Of a DNA stretch of 64,000 nt, positions 1-10,400 are shown in pieces; the stretch's first letter is position 1; each line of letters begins with the position of its first letter. Source of the stretch: Volvox africanus (taxonomy: Eukaryota > Chlorophyta > Chlorophyceae > Chlamydomonadales > Volvocaceae); contig BSDZ01000112.1 in NCBI GenBank assembly GCA_030268105.1, forward strand, positions 763,501 through 827,500. Reading direction: 5' to 3'. The notes under the pieces were generated by a model, which saw only the letters and a list, made by a program, of their open reading frames with translations, did not search any database and was not told where the DNA came from. The position numbers were made by a program, and so were the translations under genes.

Positions 1-220
1 GAACAGGAAGCGTGGTGGTGCGCCGTCGTCGGCAGCCGCACAGCGTTCCGACCCCAACGCGAAGCGTACTCGTACGGACGACACATTTATGCCAAAATGG
101 AATTGCAATCGTTCCGAATTCGAGTGTCGGAAATTGGCCAATGTTTGTCTACGGTGTGCGGAGAATCATTCCACGAAGGATTGCCCTCTAATGCCGCCGT
201 TTGTACCTCAGCCGAAATAG
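1..220 (+). pseudogene. gag C-terminal end of element A
   Basis: The frame ends at UAG 218-220 and encodes the basic C-terminal tail of Gag with a zinc knuckle. The spacing is CX2CX3HX4C (CLRCAENHSTKDC), one residue shorter between second Cys and His than the usual CX2CX4HX4C retroviral knuckle. The tail matches the last 70 or so residues of the complete gag of element B. Zinc knuckles of this kind bind the element RNA during particle assembly. The gag frame is the same as the downstream pol frame, so a single UAG separates the two. The rest of gag lies outside the window, so I cannot tell whether it is intact. Confidence 0.85.
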
Positions 221-259
221 GGGCTTTCCCGGGTTCCTGCGGAGGGGGCACCACCCGGG
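218..259 (+). promoter_or_regulatory. Candidate UAG readthrough signal between gag and pol (element A)
   Basis: UAG at 218-220 is followed by a 7-nt spacer (221-227). Then comes a stem arm CCCGGGT (228-234), an 18-nt loop (235-252) and the complementary arm ACCCGGG (253-259). The pol frame continues in the same phase beyond the stop. Spacing and position resemble the stimulatory structure after the gag UAG in gammaretroviruses. The same geometry recurs in elements B and C with pairing-preserving changes. That it promotes readthrough is inferred. Confidence 0.6.
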
Positions 260-3200
260 ATTTCTGAACTAACGCGTGGTCGGTGGTCATCCTTACGGCC
301 AGCCGTTAAGGCATTGTTGCCTTGTGTACTTGGACACATCGAGCGAGTCATTGCGCGACGCATCACGCTTGACGGACGCACGGGACTTCTCTGCTTCGAC
401 CCGTTGTGTAATTTGTTTACACCTCGCCGTCCCCTGTCGTCTATCGATCTGTCTAACCACGTGGTTTTGTTCATCCCCTCGTCTCTGCGTGAGATGTCGG
501 AACAGTTGGCCATATACAGGAGATGTAGGCGTCAATATCCAGGCACTGCCGCATGTGTATTACTCCCTGCTTTCTGTCGGCGCAAGGCAGAGGCATCGTT
601 AAGGGGTATGCGGCATGTCCACCGGTTCGAGCCGGGCACCGTTTTGTTTAATGGTGTGGATTGGGAGGGTACGCTGGCTCCGTGGCCATGCCTATCCTAC
701 TCGGTTGACGTTTGGTACGAAGCTCCTGATGGGGGTGCCGTTGGTTACGGACCCGCCTTAAGTGCACTGACGTTGTCTGCTGGGCAGTCGCTCGTAGATA
801 ACCGTGTCCCTGTGGTTCAGATCGGTTTGAATGGCCGTACTCTGAAGGCACTTGTTGACACCGGTGCCAGCGACGACTTCATCTCTGTCGCAGAGGTGAA
901 CGCGCTGGGGTTGTCCCCAGAGTCGTCTGATTGTCCACAGGTTACCCTTGCTGACAGGGGTAAGCATCCCATCGTGGGGTCGTGGACATAATGGGGTCGT
1001 GGACATTACGACAGTACCGCGCGCGCATCGACATGGAGACCGCAACCCTGCATATGTGCAAGGGTACTCTGTCGATTAAGGTACCTTTCCTGTCGTTCGA
1101 ATATGTCACACCAAAGGAGGGCGAAACTGAGGCGGTGCCTATGGTTAATTTCGCTGTGACCGCAATGGCCGCGCGAATCGAACCAGAGCTAGTCGGGCGT
1201 AAGGAGGCCGTCCGTTTGTTACGGAAGGGTGCCCACGGACTGCTTTTAAGGCCGCGGGTGAGCTGTTGTGTCACCACCGCGCAGATTTCTGTGGATCCTG
1301 AGGTTGAGGCCCTACTGTCGCAGTATGAGGACGTCTTTAAAGATATCCCTGGCCTACCACCTATGCGTCCTGTTGATCACACAATCCCTCTCATGCCTGG
1401 AGCGCAGCCTACGGCCCGGCCATTGTACAGGTTGAGTCCATTGGAGCTGGACGAGGTGAAGCGCCAGGTGACGGATTTGCTCGCGAAGGGTATGATACGC
1501 CCCAGCACATCCCCGTATTCTGCACCGATTTTGTTTGTCGGTAAGAAGGATGGGACCTTGCGCATGTGCATTGATTATCGGGGGTTAAATGCGAATACGG
1601 TGAAAAATCGCTACCCTTTGCCACGCGTTGACGACCTGTTGGATAAGCTGAAGGGCTCGGCTTATTTTTCCTCAATTGACTTACAACAGGGCTACAATCA
1701 GATTCGCATCGCTGCCTCTGATATCCCGAAAACCGCTTTTCGGACGCCCTTCGGTCACTTTGAGTATACGGTCCTATCATTTGGTTTGACTAATGCCCCT
1801 GCGACGTTTCAGGCGGTTATGGACCGAATGTTTAGGCCGTTTATCGACAGGTTCGTTGTTTGCTACCTGGATGACATCTTGGTATATTCTAAGACGCGCG
1901 AGGAGCACTTGGAGCATCTGCGGCTCGTGCTCGACGTTATGAGGCGGGAGCAATTGTTTGCTAAACACGCCAAATGCTTTTGGGCGCAGCCTCAGGTGGA
2001 ATATTTGGGCCACATTGTGTCGGCCACCGGTGTGAAGATGGACCCGCGGAAGGTCGCCGTGGTTCGCGATTGGCCTGCGCCTCAGAACCTCACGGAGCTG
2101 CGTAAGTTCCTTGGCTTGACCAATTATTTCCGAAAGTTCATTGAAAAATATTCCATCATTGCGGCCCCGCTTACTAACTTAACTCGCAAAGGCGTTTTCG
2201 TTTCGCTCGAGTCGTGGACGTCGCAATGCCAGCGGGCATTCGAAGAGCTCAAACGAATCATTTCCGAAGATGTCACCCTTGCATTCCCTGATTACTCGTT
2301 GCCATTTCGTGTTGAGGTAGTGTCTGATGCCTCAATATTTGGAAGCGGCGCTGTATTGCTACAGGAAGGGCGACCGATCGCCTTCACGAGTAAGAAGTTT
2401 TCTGGTGCGGAGATTCGCTACACCACCGGGGAACAGGAGCTTCTGGCCGTGCTGCATGCTTTAAAGGAATGGCGCTGTTACCTCGAGGGACGCCCGTTTA
2501 CTTTAAAGACTGACCATAAGCCCCTAACGTTTTTGCAAAGCGTTCCGACGTTGAATCGCCGTCAAGCTAGGTGGATGGAATATCTAGCTAGGTTCAACTG
2601 CACCTGGGAGTATATTTCTGGTAAATTAAATATTGCCGATGCTCTCAGTCGACATCCGTCGCTACACGCTGCAATTTTGGCAGCGCCCGTCGTGCGGCCA
2701 CGTAGCGAGGAGGTACCGATCGCGACGGACCTCGCGGAGCGGTTGAAGGTTGCCTACAACGCAGACGCCTGGTTCGCGGACCCGGCTAATGTAGAAAACC
2801 TTCGCAAGCAGAATGGCCTTTGGCTACGGACGGAGGGTGCAGCTACGCAAATCGTCGTTCCGAACGACGACGCGCTACGCTACGACATCCTTGCGCGGTT
2901 CCACGAGGACCCGTTAGCAGGACACCCTGGTAGCAAGCGATTGATCGACTTGGTGCAACGTTCCTTTTGGTGGCCTCGTTTGGCTAAGGATGCGGCGAAC
3001 TTCGTCCAGACATGCAGTCTGTGCCAGCGCAATAAGGCTTTGTCCGGTAAGGGCCATGGGTTGTTGCAACCGTTGCCTGTCCCGGATGCGCCTTGGGAAA
3101 GTGTTTCCATGGACTTCGTAGTCGCGCTGCCCAAAACTGAGGGGGGATACGATGCGGTGTTCGTAATGGTCGATCGTCTGACTAAGATGGTTCACCTAGC

Positions 3201-4203
3201 ACCATGCACATCATCCTGCACGGCTGAGCAAACCGCACGTTTGTTTTTCGACAATGTGGTTCGGTTACATGGGATTCCCAAAAATGTGATCTCGGACCGC
3301 GGTGGACAGTTCACGTCTAAGTTTTGGGAAGCGCTCTGCAAACTAGTTGGCATGCGCGTCAACGTGAGCACAGCGTATCACCCGCAGACTGATGGTCAAA
3401 CCGAACGCACAAACCGCACGTTGGGTGATATGTTGCGCAATTATGCTGGTCGCACACCACTTGTTTGGGATACATATTTGACTGCGGCAGAATTCGCGCT
3501 TAACAATGCTGTTAACCGCTCTACAGGCAAAAGTCCGTTCTTTCTTAACTACGGGTTTCATCCCGCGCTACCCGTGTGGCGTGAGTTGGAAGTGAACGTG
3601 CCTGCTGCTAAACTTTTTGCCAAGTCGTTTATGTCCCGAATCACAGACGCGAAGTCGTGTTTGGACGCGGCGCAGCAACGAACGACAGAATACTACAACA
3701 AATCCAAGCAGGATGTGACGTTTTCGGAAGGGCAACTCGTGTTGCTAAGCACCAAGAACTTGCGTTCCTTGGCCGACGGATCCCGAAAACTCTTACCCCG
3801 CTGGATTGGCCCGTATCCTGTCGTGCGCATGGTTGGGAATGTGGCTGTGGAGCTTGCATTGCCCACTGATATGACCATTCACCCCACGTTTCACGTATCG
3901 CTTGTTCGTCCGTATCGTAGTACGGAACCCGTCCCTGAGCCTGCTAACGCCCCCGCAGCGATCGAACCAGTTCCCGAGACCTGGATCGCTGGTAAACAGA
4001 AGTTTTACGATGTGGAGCGGGTGTTAGATTATCGCGCGCGTCGTGTGGGCCGACACCGACGTAAGCGAACAGTACACGAGTACTTGGTTAAGTGGACAGG
4101 GTATACCGACGAGCACAACTCATGGGAACCGGCACGCAACTTCTCACAGGACATGAAACCCCTGCTCGAAGAAGCCCGCAAACGTGCCACGCAAGCCCAA
4201 TGA
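221..4203 (+). pseudogene. pol polyprotein of element A, frameshifted
   Basis: Frame 1 runs from the gag UAG to a stop near 991, and frame 2 from 982 to TGA at 4201-4203. Part 1 holds the aspartic protease, with DTG and the following ASDDF at about 847-880. Part 2 holds reverse transcriptase (YLDD active site near 1863-1880), RNase H (D, E, D, D residues, for example in VSDAS and LKTDHK), and integrase with an HHCC zinc module and a D,D-35-E core ([18 protein letters not shown]). A C-terminal chromodomain ends the protein. Relative to element B, about 88 nt after HPIVG are replaced by about 9 nt and a short tandem copy, shifting the frame. Apart from this break the sequence closely follows element B, so the loss is recent. 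Ordinary starts are lacking because pol would be made by readthrough from gag. Confidence 0.9.
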
Positions 4204-4246
4204 CCCCTGCAGTCGATGCTGTATGATGCAGCGAGGACGCTGCATA

Positions 4247-4262
4247 CGGGAGGGGGGATAAT
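4247..4262 (+). other. Polypurine tract of element A
   Basis: A G-rich purine run (GGGAGGGGGGATA) lies directly upstream of the 3' LTR start TGTTGTGC at 4263. This is the standard site for plus-strand DNA priming. The same tract precedes the 3' LTRs of elements B and D. Confidence 0.85.
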
Positions 4263-4746
4263 TGTTGTGCTACGGTTCATTTCCCGCCGACGCGTAGGTC
4301 GACGCAATCCTACGAGGCGAAGTGCTTTTGTGATGAACGCATTGCATATGAATGAATCTGCATGATATAAATGTATTCGTGTACATTTATATATGCATTT
4401 GGCATGTTGTCATTATCCATCGCGACATCGCATCATGGCAAATCCGCCTAACATGCATGAATAACCGAAGCATTGAAGTGCGCATTATGCTCGTGCTACA
4501 AAACGATAAGTAATATTATCTGATATATTATTACTTCATTTAAGCACACGTTGAGAGCGCCGCACTCATCCATTGCATCATTCCGATCTGTAAGACTGTA
4601 AGTTATATCTCTCTTCGTCTTGAAGTCTTCCGCTGTCTCTGTTTGCTCTCGCTTGCCTTGCTGTACTTGCAAGTGCTCGCGCATCGGTGTCGATAGTCTC
4701 CAGACGTGCAGATACTCATGAGCAAACGCGAACGAGAGGTACAACA
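4263..4746 (+). repeat. 3' LTR of element A, internally deleted
   Basis: Begins TGTTGTGCTACGG and ends GGTACAACA, the termini of this LTR family. It is 484 bp long, against 823 bp for both LTRs of element B. About 332 nt present in B (equivalent to 6767-7098 there) are missing between CGCCGCACTC and CATTGCATCATTCC. It directly abuts an inverted partial LTR at 4747. Confidence 0.9.
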
Positions 4747-5238
4747 GTCCTCGCATCTGTTATACTCGCAGTATCGCAATGCTGTACGATTCACATTAGG
4801 AGGCCGATCCTAGATGTGACAATCCTACTGCGTATAGGCGATGTCTACGCATAACAACGTATAAGCCTTTCCCGCATTCCCATGATGCAAGGGTCCGGAT
4901 AACGATATCCGGTTGCAGGGCATGCATCGTGACGAGTGCGGCGCTCTCAACGTGTGCTGTAATGAAGTAATATTATATCAGATAATATTACTTATCGTTT
5001 CGTAGCACGAGCATAATGCGCACTTCAATGCTTCGGGCTTTCATGCATGCTAGGCGGATTTGCCATGATGCGATGTCGCGATGGATAATGACAACATGCC
5101 AAATGCATATATAAATGTACACGAATACATTTATATCATGCAGGTTCATTCATATGCAATGTGTTCATCACAATAGCACTTCGCCTTGTAGGATCACATC
5201 GACCTACGCATCGGCGGGAAACTAACCGTAGCACAACA
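4747..5238 (-). repeat. Inverted partial LTR of the A/B family
   Basis: This segment is the reverse orientation of the same LTR and ends GTAGCACAACA at 5238. It lacks the first roughly 330 nt of the inverted copy (compare 6591-6921). Its arm 4930-5238 pairs with 4263-4568 of the adjacent LTR, giving an inverted repeat with arms of about 305 bp. It shares small variants with the neighbouring A LTR that B lacks, for example GTATTCGTGTACATTTATA, so the two arms are closer to each other than to B. Confidence 0.88.
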
Positions 5239-6590
5239 CCCCACGGGACATCCCATATGGCGCCCCACGGGACATCCCATATGGCGCCCCACGAGACATC
5301 CCATATGGCGCCCCACTAGACATCCCATATGGCGCCCCACGGCACATCCCATATGGCGGCCCACGGGACATCCCATATGGCGCCCCACGGGACATCCCAT
5401 ATGGCGCCCCACGAGACATCCCATATGGCGCCCCACGGCACATCCCATATGGCGCCCCACGAGACATCCCATATGGCGCCCCACGGCACATCCCATATGG
5501 CGCCCCACGGGACATCCCATGTGGCGCCCCACGGGACATCCCATATGGCGGCCCACGGGACATTCCATATGGCGGCCCACGGGACATCCCATATGGCGCC
5601 CCACAGGACATCCCATATGGCGGCCCACGGGACATCCCATATGGCGGCCCACGGGACATCCCATATGGCGGCCCACGGGACATGCCATATGGTGGCCCAC
5701 GGGACATGCCATATGGCGCCCCACGGGACATCCCATATGGCGGACCACGGCACATCCCATATGGCGCCCCACGGCACATCCCATATGGCGGCCCACGGGA
5801 CATCCCATATGGCGCCCCACGGGACATCCCATATGGCGCCCCACGAGACATCCCATATGGCGCCCCACGGAACATCCCATATGGCGGCCCACGGGACATC
5901 CCATATGGCACCCCACGGGACATCCCATATGGCGCCCCACGGGACATCCCATGTGGCGCCCCACGGCACATCCCATATGGCGGCCCACGGGACATTCCAT
6001 ATGGCGGCCCACGGGACATCCCATATGGCGCCCCACGGGACATTCCATATGGCGGCCCACGGGACATCCCATATGGCGGCCCACGGGACATCCCATATGG
6101 CGGCCCACGGGACATGCCATATGGTGGCCCACGGGACATGCCATATGGCGCCCCACGGGACATCCCATATGGCGCCCCACGGCACATCCCATATGGCGCC
6201 CCACGGGACATCCCATATGGCGGCCCATGGGACATCCCACATTGCGGCCCACGGGACATCCCATGTGGCGCCCCACGGCACATCCCATATGGCGCCCCAC
6301 GGGACATCTCATATGGCGCCCCACTGCACATCCCATAATGCGCCCCACGGGACATCCCATATGGCGCCCTACGGGACATCCCATATGGCGGCCCATGGGA
6401 CATGCCATGTGGCGCCCCACGGGACATCCCATATGGCGCCCCACGGGACATCCCATATGGCGCCCCACGAGACATCCCATATGGCGCCCCACGACACATC
6501 CCATATGGCGCCCCATGGCACATCCCATATGGCGGCCCACGGGACATCCCATATGGCGCCCCACGGGACATCCCATATGGCGCCCCACGG
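5239..6590. repeat. 24-bp minisatellite array, left part
   Basis: About 56 head-to-tail copies of a 24-bp unit with core CATATGGCGCC plus CCACGGGACATCC. Units vary mainly at GCGCC/GCGGC, GGGACA/GGCACA/GAGACA and CATATG/CATGTG. The variant pattern repeats at an offset of 432 bp (18 units). For example the CATGTGG variant is at 5518 and 5950, and the GACATGCC plus GGTGG pair at 5681 and 6113. This shows amplification of an 18-unit block. Because 24 is a multiple of three and the unit lacks stops, all reading frames stay open for hundreds of bases. I do not read these as protein genes. Confidence 0.97.
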
Positions 6591-7413
6591 TGTTGTACCT
6601 CTCGTTCGCGTTTGCTCATGAGTATCTGCACGTCTGGAGACTATCGACACCGATGCGCGAGCACTTGCAAGTACAGCAAGGCAAGCGAGAGCAAACAAAG
6701 ACAGCGGAAGACTTCAAGACGAAGAGAGATATAACTTACGGTCTTACAGGTCGGAATGATGCAATGAACGAAATCGCCGTCAGCGCCGGAAGCAAGCAAT
6801 CATCACGCGGCGGTGATTAGCGAAGTTAAGGCTTAGCTCGGGCTAAGTAGAATAGTGTATAGAAATAGTAATTTAGAACACACGAGTGTTCTCCGGTATC
6901 GGATATCTGGCTAGCTTAGCCGTCCTCGCATCTGTTATACTCGCAGCATCGCAATGCCGTACGATTCACATTAGGAGGCCGATCCTAGATGTGACAACCC
7001 TACTGCGTATAGGCGATGTCTACGCATAACAACGTATAAGCCTTTCCGGCATTCGCATGATGCAAGGGTCCGGATAACAATATCCGGTTGCAGGGCATGC
7101 ATCGCGACGAGTGCGGCGCTCTCAACGTGTGCTTTAATGAAGTAATATTATATCAGATAATATTACTTATCGTTTCGTGGCACGAGCATAATGCGCACTT
7201 CAATGATTAGGTCATTCATGCATGCTAGGCGAATTTGCCATGATGCGATGTCGCGATGGATAATGACAACATGCCAGATGCATATATAAATGTATGCGAA
7301 TACATTTATATCATGCAGATTCATTCATATGTAATGCGTTCATCACAAAAGCACTTCGACTCATAGGATCGCGTCGACCTACACGTCGACGGGAAATGAA
7401 TCGTAGCACAACA
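6591..7413 (-). repeat. 3' LTR of element B
   Basis: 823 bp, on the plus strand beginning TGTTGTACCTCTCG and ending GTAGCACAACA. It contains AT-rich inverted repeats, including a 12-bp stem with a 5-nt loop at 7140-7168 and a stem around the TATAAATGTAT motif near 7288-7313. It matches 13237-14059 except for two bases. Confidence 0.95.
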
Positions 7414-7432
7414 ATTATCCCCCCTCCCGTAT
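7414..7432 (-). other. Polypurine tract of element B
   Basis: On the minus strand, GGGAGGGGGGATAAT lies between the pol stop and the LTR start TGTTGTGC. It is the expected plus-strand primer site and is identical in type to that of elements A and D. Confidence 0.85.
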
Positions 7433-7472
7433 GCAGCGTCCTCGCTGCATCATACAGCATCGACTGCAGGGG

Positions 7473-10400
7473 TCATTGGGCTTGTGTGGCACGTTTGCGG
7501 GCTTCTTCGAGCAGGGGTTTCATGTCCTGTGAGAAGTTGCGTGCCGGTTCCCATGAGTTGTGCTCGTCGGTATACCCTGTCCACTTAACCAAGTACTCGT
7601 GTACTGTTCGCTTACGTCGGTGTCGGCCCACACGACGCGCGCGATAATCTAACACCCGCTCCACATCGTAAAACTTCTGTTTACCAGCGATCCAGGTCTC
7701 GGGAACTGGTTCGATCGCTGCGGGGGCGTTAGCAGGCACAGGGACGGGTTCCGTACCACGATACGGACGAACAAGCGATACGTGAAACGTGGGGTGAATG
7801 GGCATATCAGCGGGCAATGCAAGCTCCACAGCCACATTCCCAACCATGCGCACGACAGGATACGGACCAATCCAGCGGGGTAAGAGTTTTCGGGATCCGT
7901 CGGCCAAGGAACGCAAGTTCTTGGTGCTTAGCAACACGAGTTGCCCTTCCGAAAACGTCACATCCTGCTTAGATTTGTTATAGTATTCCATCGTTCGTTG
8001 CTGCGCCGCGTCCAAACACGACTTCGCGTCTGTGATTCGGGACATAAAAGACTTGGCAAAAAGTTTAGCAGCAGGCACGTTCACTTCCAACTCACGCCAC
8101 ACGGGTAGCGCGGGATGAAACCCGTAGTTAAGAAAGAACGGACTTTTGCCTGTAGAGCGGTTAACAGCGTTGTTAAGCGCGAATTCTGCCGCAGTCAAAT
8201 ATGTATCCCAAACAAGTGGTGTGCGACCAGCATAATTGCGCAACATATCACCCAACGTGCGGTTTGTGCGTTCGGTTTGACCATCAGTCTGCGGGTGATA
8301 CGCCGTGCTCAGGTTGACGCGCATGCCAACTAGTTTGCAGAGCGCTTCCCAAAACTTAGACGTGAACTGTCCACCGCGGTCCGAGATCACATTTTTGGGA
8401 ATCCCGTGTAACCGAACCACATTATCGAAAAACAAACGTGCGGTTTGCTCAGCCGTGCAGGATGATGTGCATGGTGCTAGGTGAACCATCTTAGTCAGAC
8501 GATCGACCATTACGAACACCGCATCGTATCCCCCCTCAGTTTTGGGCAGCGCGACTACGAAGTCCATGGAAACACTTTCCCAAGGCGCATCCGGGACAGG
8601 CAACGGTTGCAACAACCCATGGCCCTTACCGGACAAAGCCTTATTGCGCTGGCACAGACTGCATGTCTGGACGAAGTTCGCCGCATCCTTAGCCAAACGA
8701 GGCCACCAAAAGGAACGTTGCACCAAGTCGATCAATCGCTTGCTACCAGGGTGTCCTGCTAACGGGTCCTCGTGGAACCGCGCAAGGATGTCGTAGCGTA
8801 GCGCGTCGTCGTTCGGAACGACGATTTGCGTAGCTGCACCCTCCGTCCGTAGCCAAAGGCCATTCTGCTTGCGAAGGTTTTCTACATTAGCCGGGTCCGC
8901 GAACCAGGCGTCTGCGCTGTAGGCAACCTTCAACCGCTCCGCGAGGTCCGTCGCGATCGGAACCCCCTCGCTACGCGGCCGCACGACGGGCGCTGCCAAA
9001 ATTGCAGCGTGTAGCGACGGATGTCGACTGAGAGCATCGGCAATATTCAATTTACCAGAAATATACTCCCAGGTGCAGTTGAACCTAGCTAGATATTCCA
9101 TCCACCTAGCTTGACGGCGGTTCAACGTCGGAACGCTTTGCAAAAACGTTAGGGGCTTATGGTCAGTCTTTAAAGTAAACGGGCGTCCCTCGAGGTAACA
9201 GCGCCATTCCTTTAAAGCATGCAGCACGGCCAGAAGCTCCTGTTCCCCGGTGGTGTAGCGAATCTCCGCACCAGAAAACTTCTTACTCGTGAAGGCGATC
9301 GGTCGCCCTTCCTGTAGCAATACAGCGCCGCTTCCAAATATTGAGGCATCAGACACTACCTCAACACGAAATGGCAACGAGTAATCAGGGAATGCAAGGG
9401 TGACATCTTCGGCAACGATTCGTTTGAGCTCTTCGAATGCCCGCTGGCATTGCGACGTCCATGACTCGAGCGAAACGAAAACGCCTTTGCGAGTTAAGTT
9501 AGTAAGCGGGGCCGCAATGATGGAATATTTTTCAATGAACTTCCGGAAATAATTGGTCAAGCCAAGGAACTTACGCAGCTCCGTGAGGTTCTGAGGCGCG
9601 GGCCAATCGCGAACCACGGCGACCTTCCGCGGGTCCATCTTCACACCGGTGGCCGACACAATGTGGCCCAAATATTCCACCTGAGGCTGCGCCCAAAAGC
9701 ATTTGGCGCGTTTAGCAAACAATTGCTCCCGCCTCATAACGTCGAGCACGAGCCGCAGATGCTCCAAGTGCTCCTCGCGCGTCTTAGAATATACCAAGAT
9801 GTCATCCAGGTAGCAAACAACGAACCTGTCGATAAACGGCCTAAACATTCGGTCCATAACCGCCTGAAACGTCGCAGGGGCATTAGTCAAACCAAACGAT
9901 AGGACCGTATACTCAAAGTGACCGAAGGGCGTCCGAAAAGCGGTTTTCGGGATATCAGAGGCAGCGATGCGAATCTGATTGTAGCCCTGTTGTAAGTCAA
10001 TTGAGGAAAAATAAGCCGAGCCCTTCAGCTTATCCAACAGGTCGTCCACGCGTGGCAAAGGGTAGCGATTTTTCACCGTATTCGCATTTAACCCCCGGTA
10101 ATCGATGCACATGCGCAAGGTCCCATCCTTCTTACCGACAAACAAAATCGGTGCAGAATACGGGGATGTGCTGGGGCGTATCATACCCTTCGCGAGCAAA
10201 TCCGTCACCTGGCGCTTCACCTCGTCCAGTTCCAATGGACTCAACCTGTACATTGGCCGGGCCGTAGGCTGCGCTCCAGGCATGAGAGGGATTGTGTGAT
10301 CAACAGGACGCATAGGTGGTAGGCCAGGGATATCTTTAAAGACGTCCTCATACTGCGACAGTAGGGCCTCAACCTCAGGATCCACAGAAATCTGCGCGGT

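Larger units (their letters stand above)
1..4746 (+). mobile_element. Ty3/gypsy chromovirus A, 5' part outside the window
   Basis: The window opens inside gag of an LTR retrotransposon and continues through pol, a polypurine tract and a 3' LTR ending in ACAACA at 4746. The domain order protease, reverse transcriptase, RNase H, integrase, chromodomain identifies a chromovirus of the Ty3/gypsy group. It is nearly identical over its coding part to element B on the opposite strand (6591-14059). The 5' LTR and most of gag lie to the left of the window. A net loss of about 80 nt near 980 breaks the pol frame and the 3' LTR has an internal deletion, so this copy is probably not autonomous. It would move by reverse transcription of an RNA intermediate in cytoplasmic particles, with the chromodomain steering integration to modified chromatin (family knowledge). 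Confidence 0.93.

Noticed and set aside
218..220. UAG reassigned to an amino acid in this organism
   Set aside because: Host coding exons of several kilobases show no in-frame UAG, and the stop is kept at the same place in three element copies, as expected for regulated readthrough. Not fully excluded.
5239..6590. Possible CRISPR array because of regular 24-bp repeats
   Set aside because: There are no unique spacers: the repeats are contiguous and the organism is eukaryotic.
5194..6631. Several 430-470-codon ORFs of octapeptide repeats on both strands
   Set aside because: They are by-products of a 24-bp tandem repeat without stops. They run into LTR sequence and lack any start context or domain.
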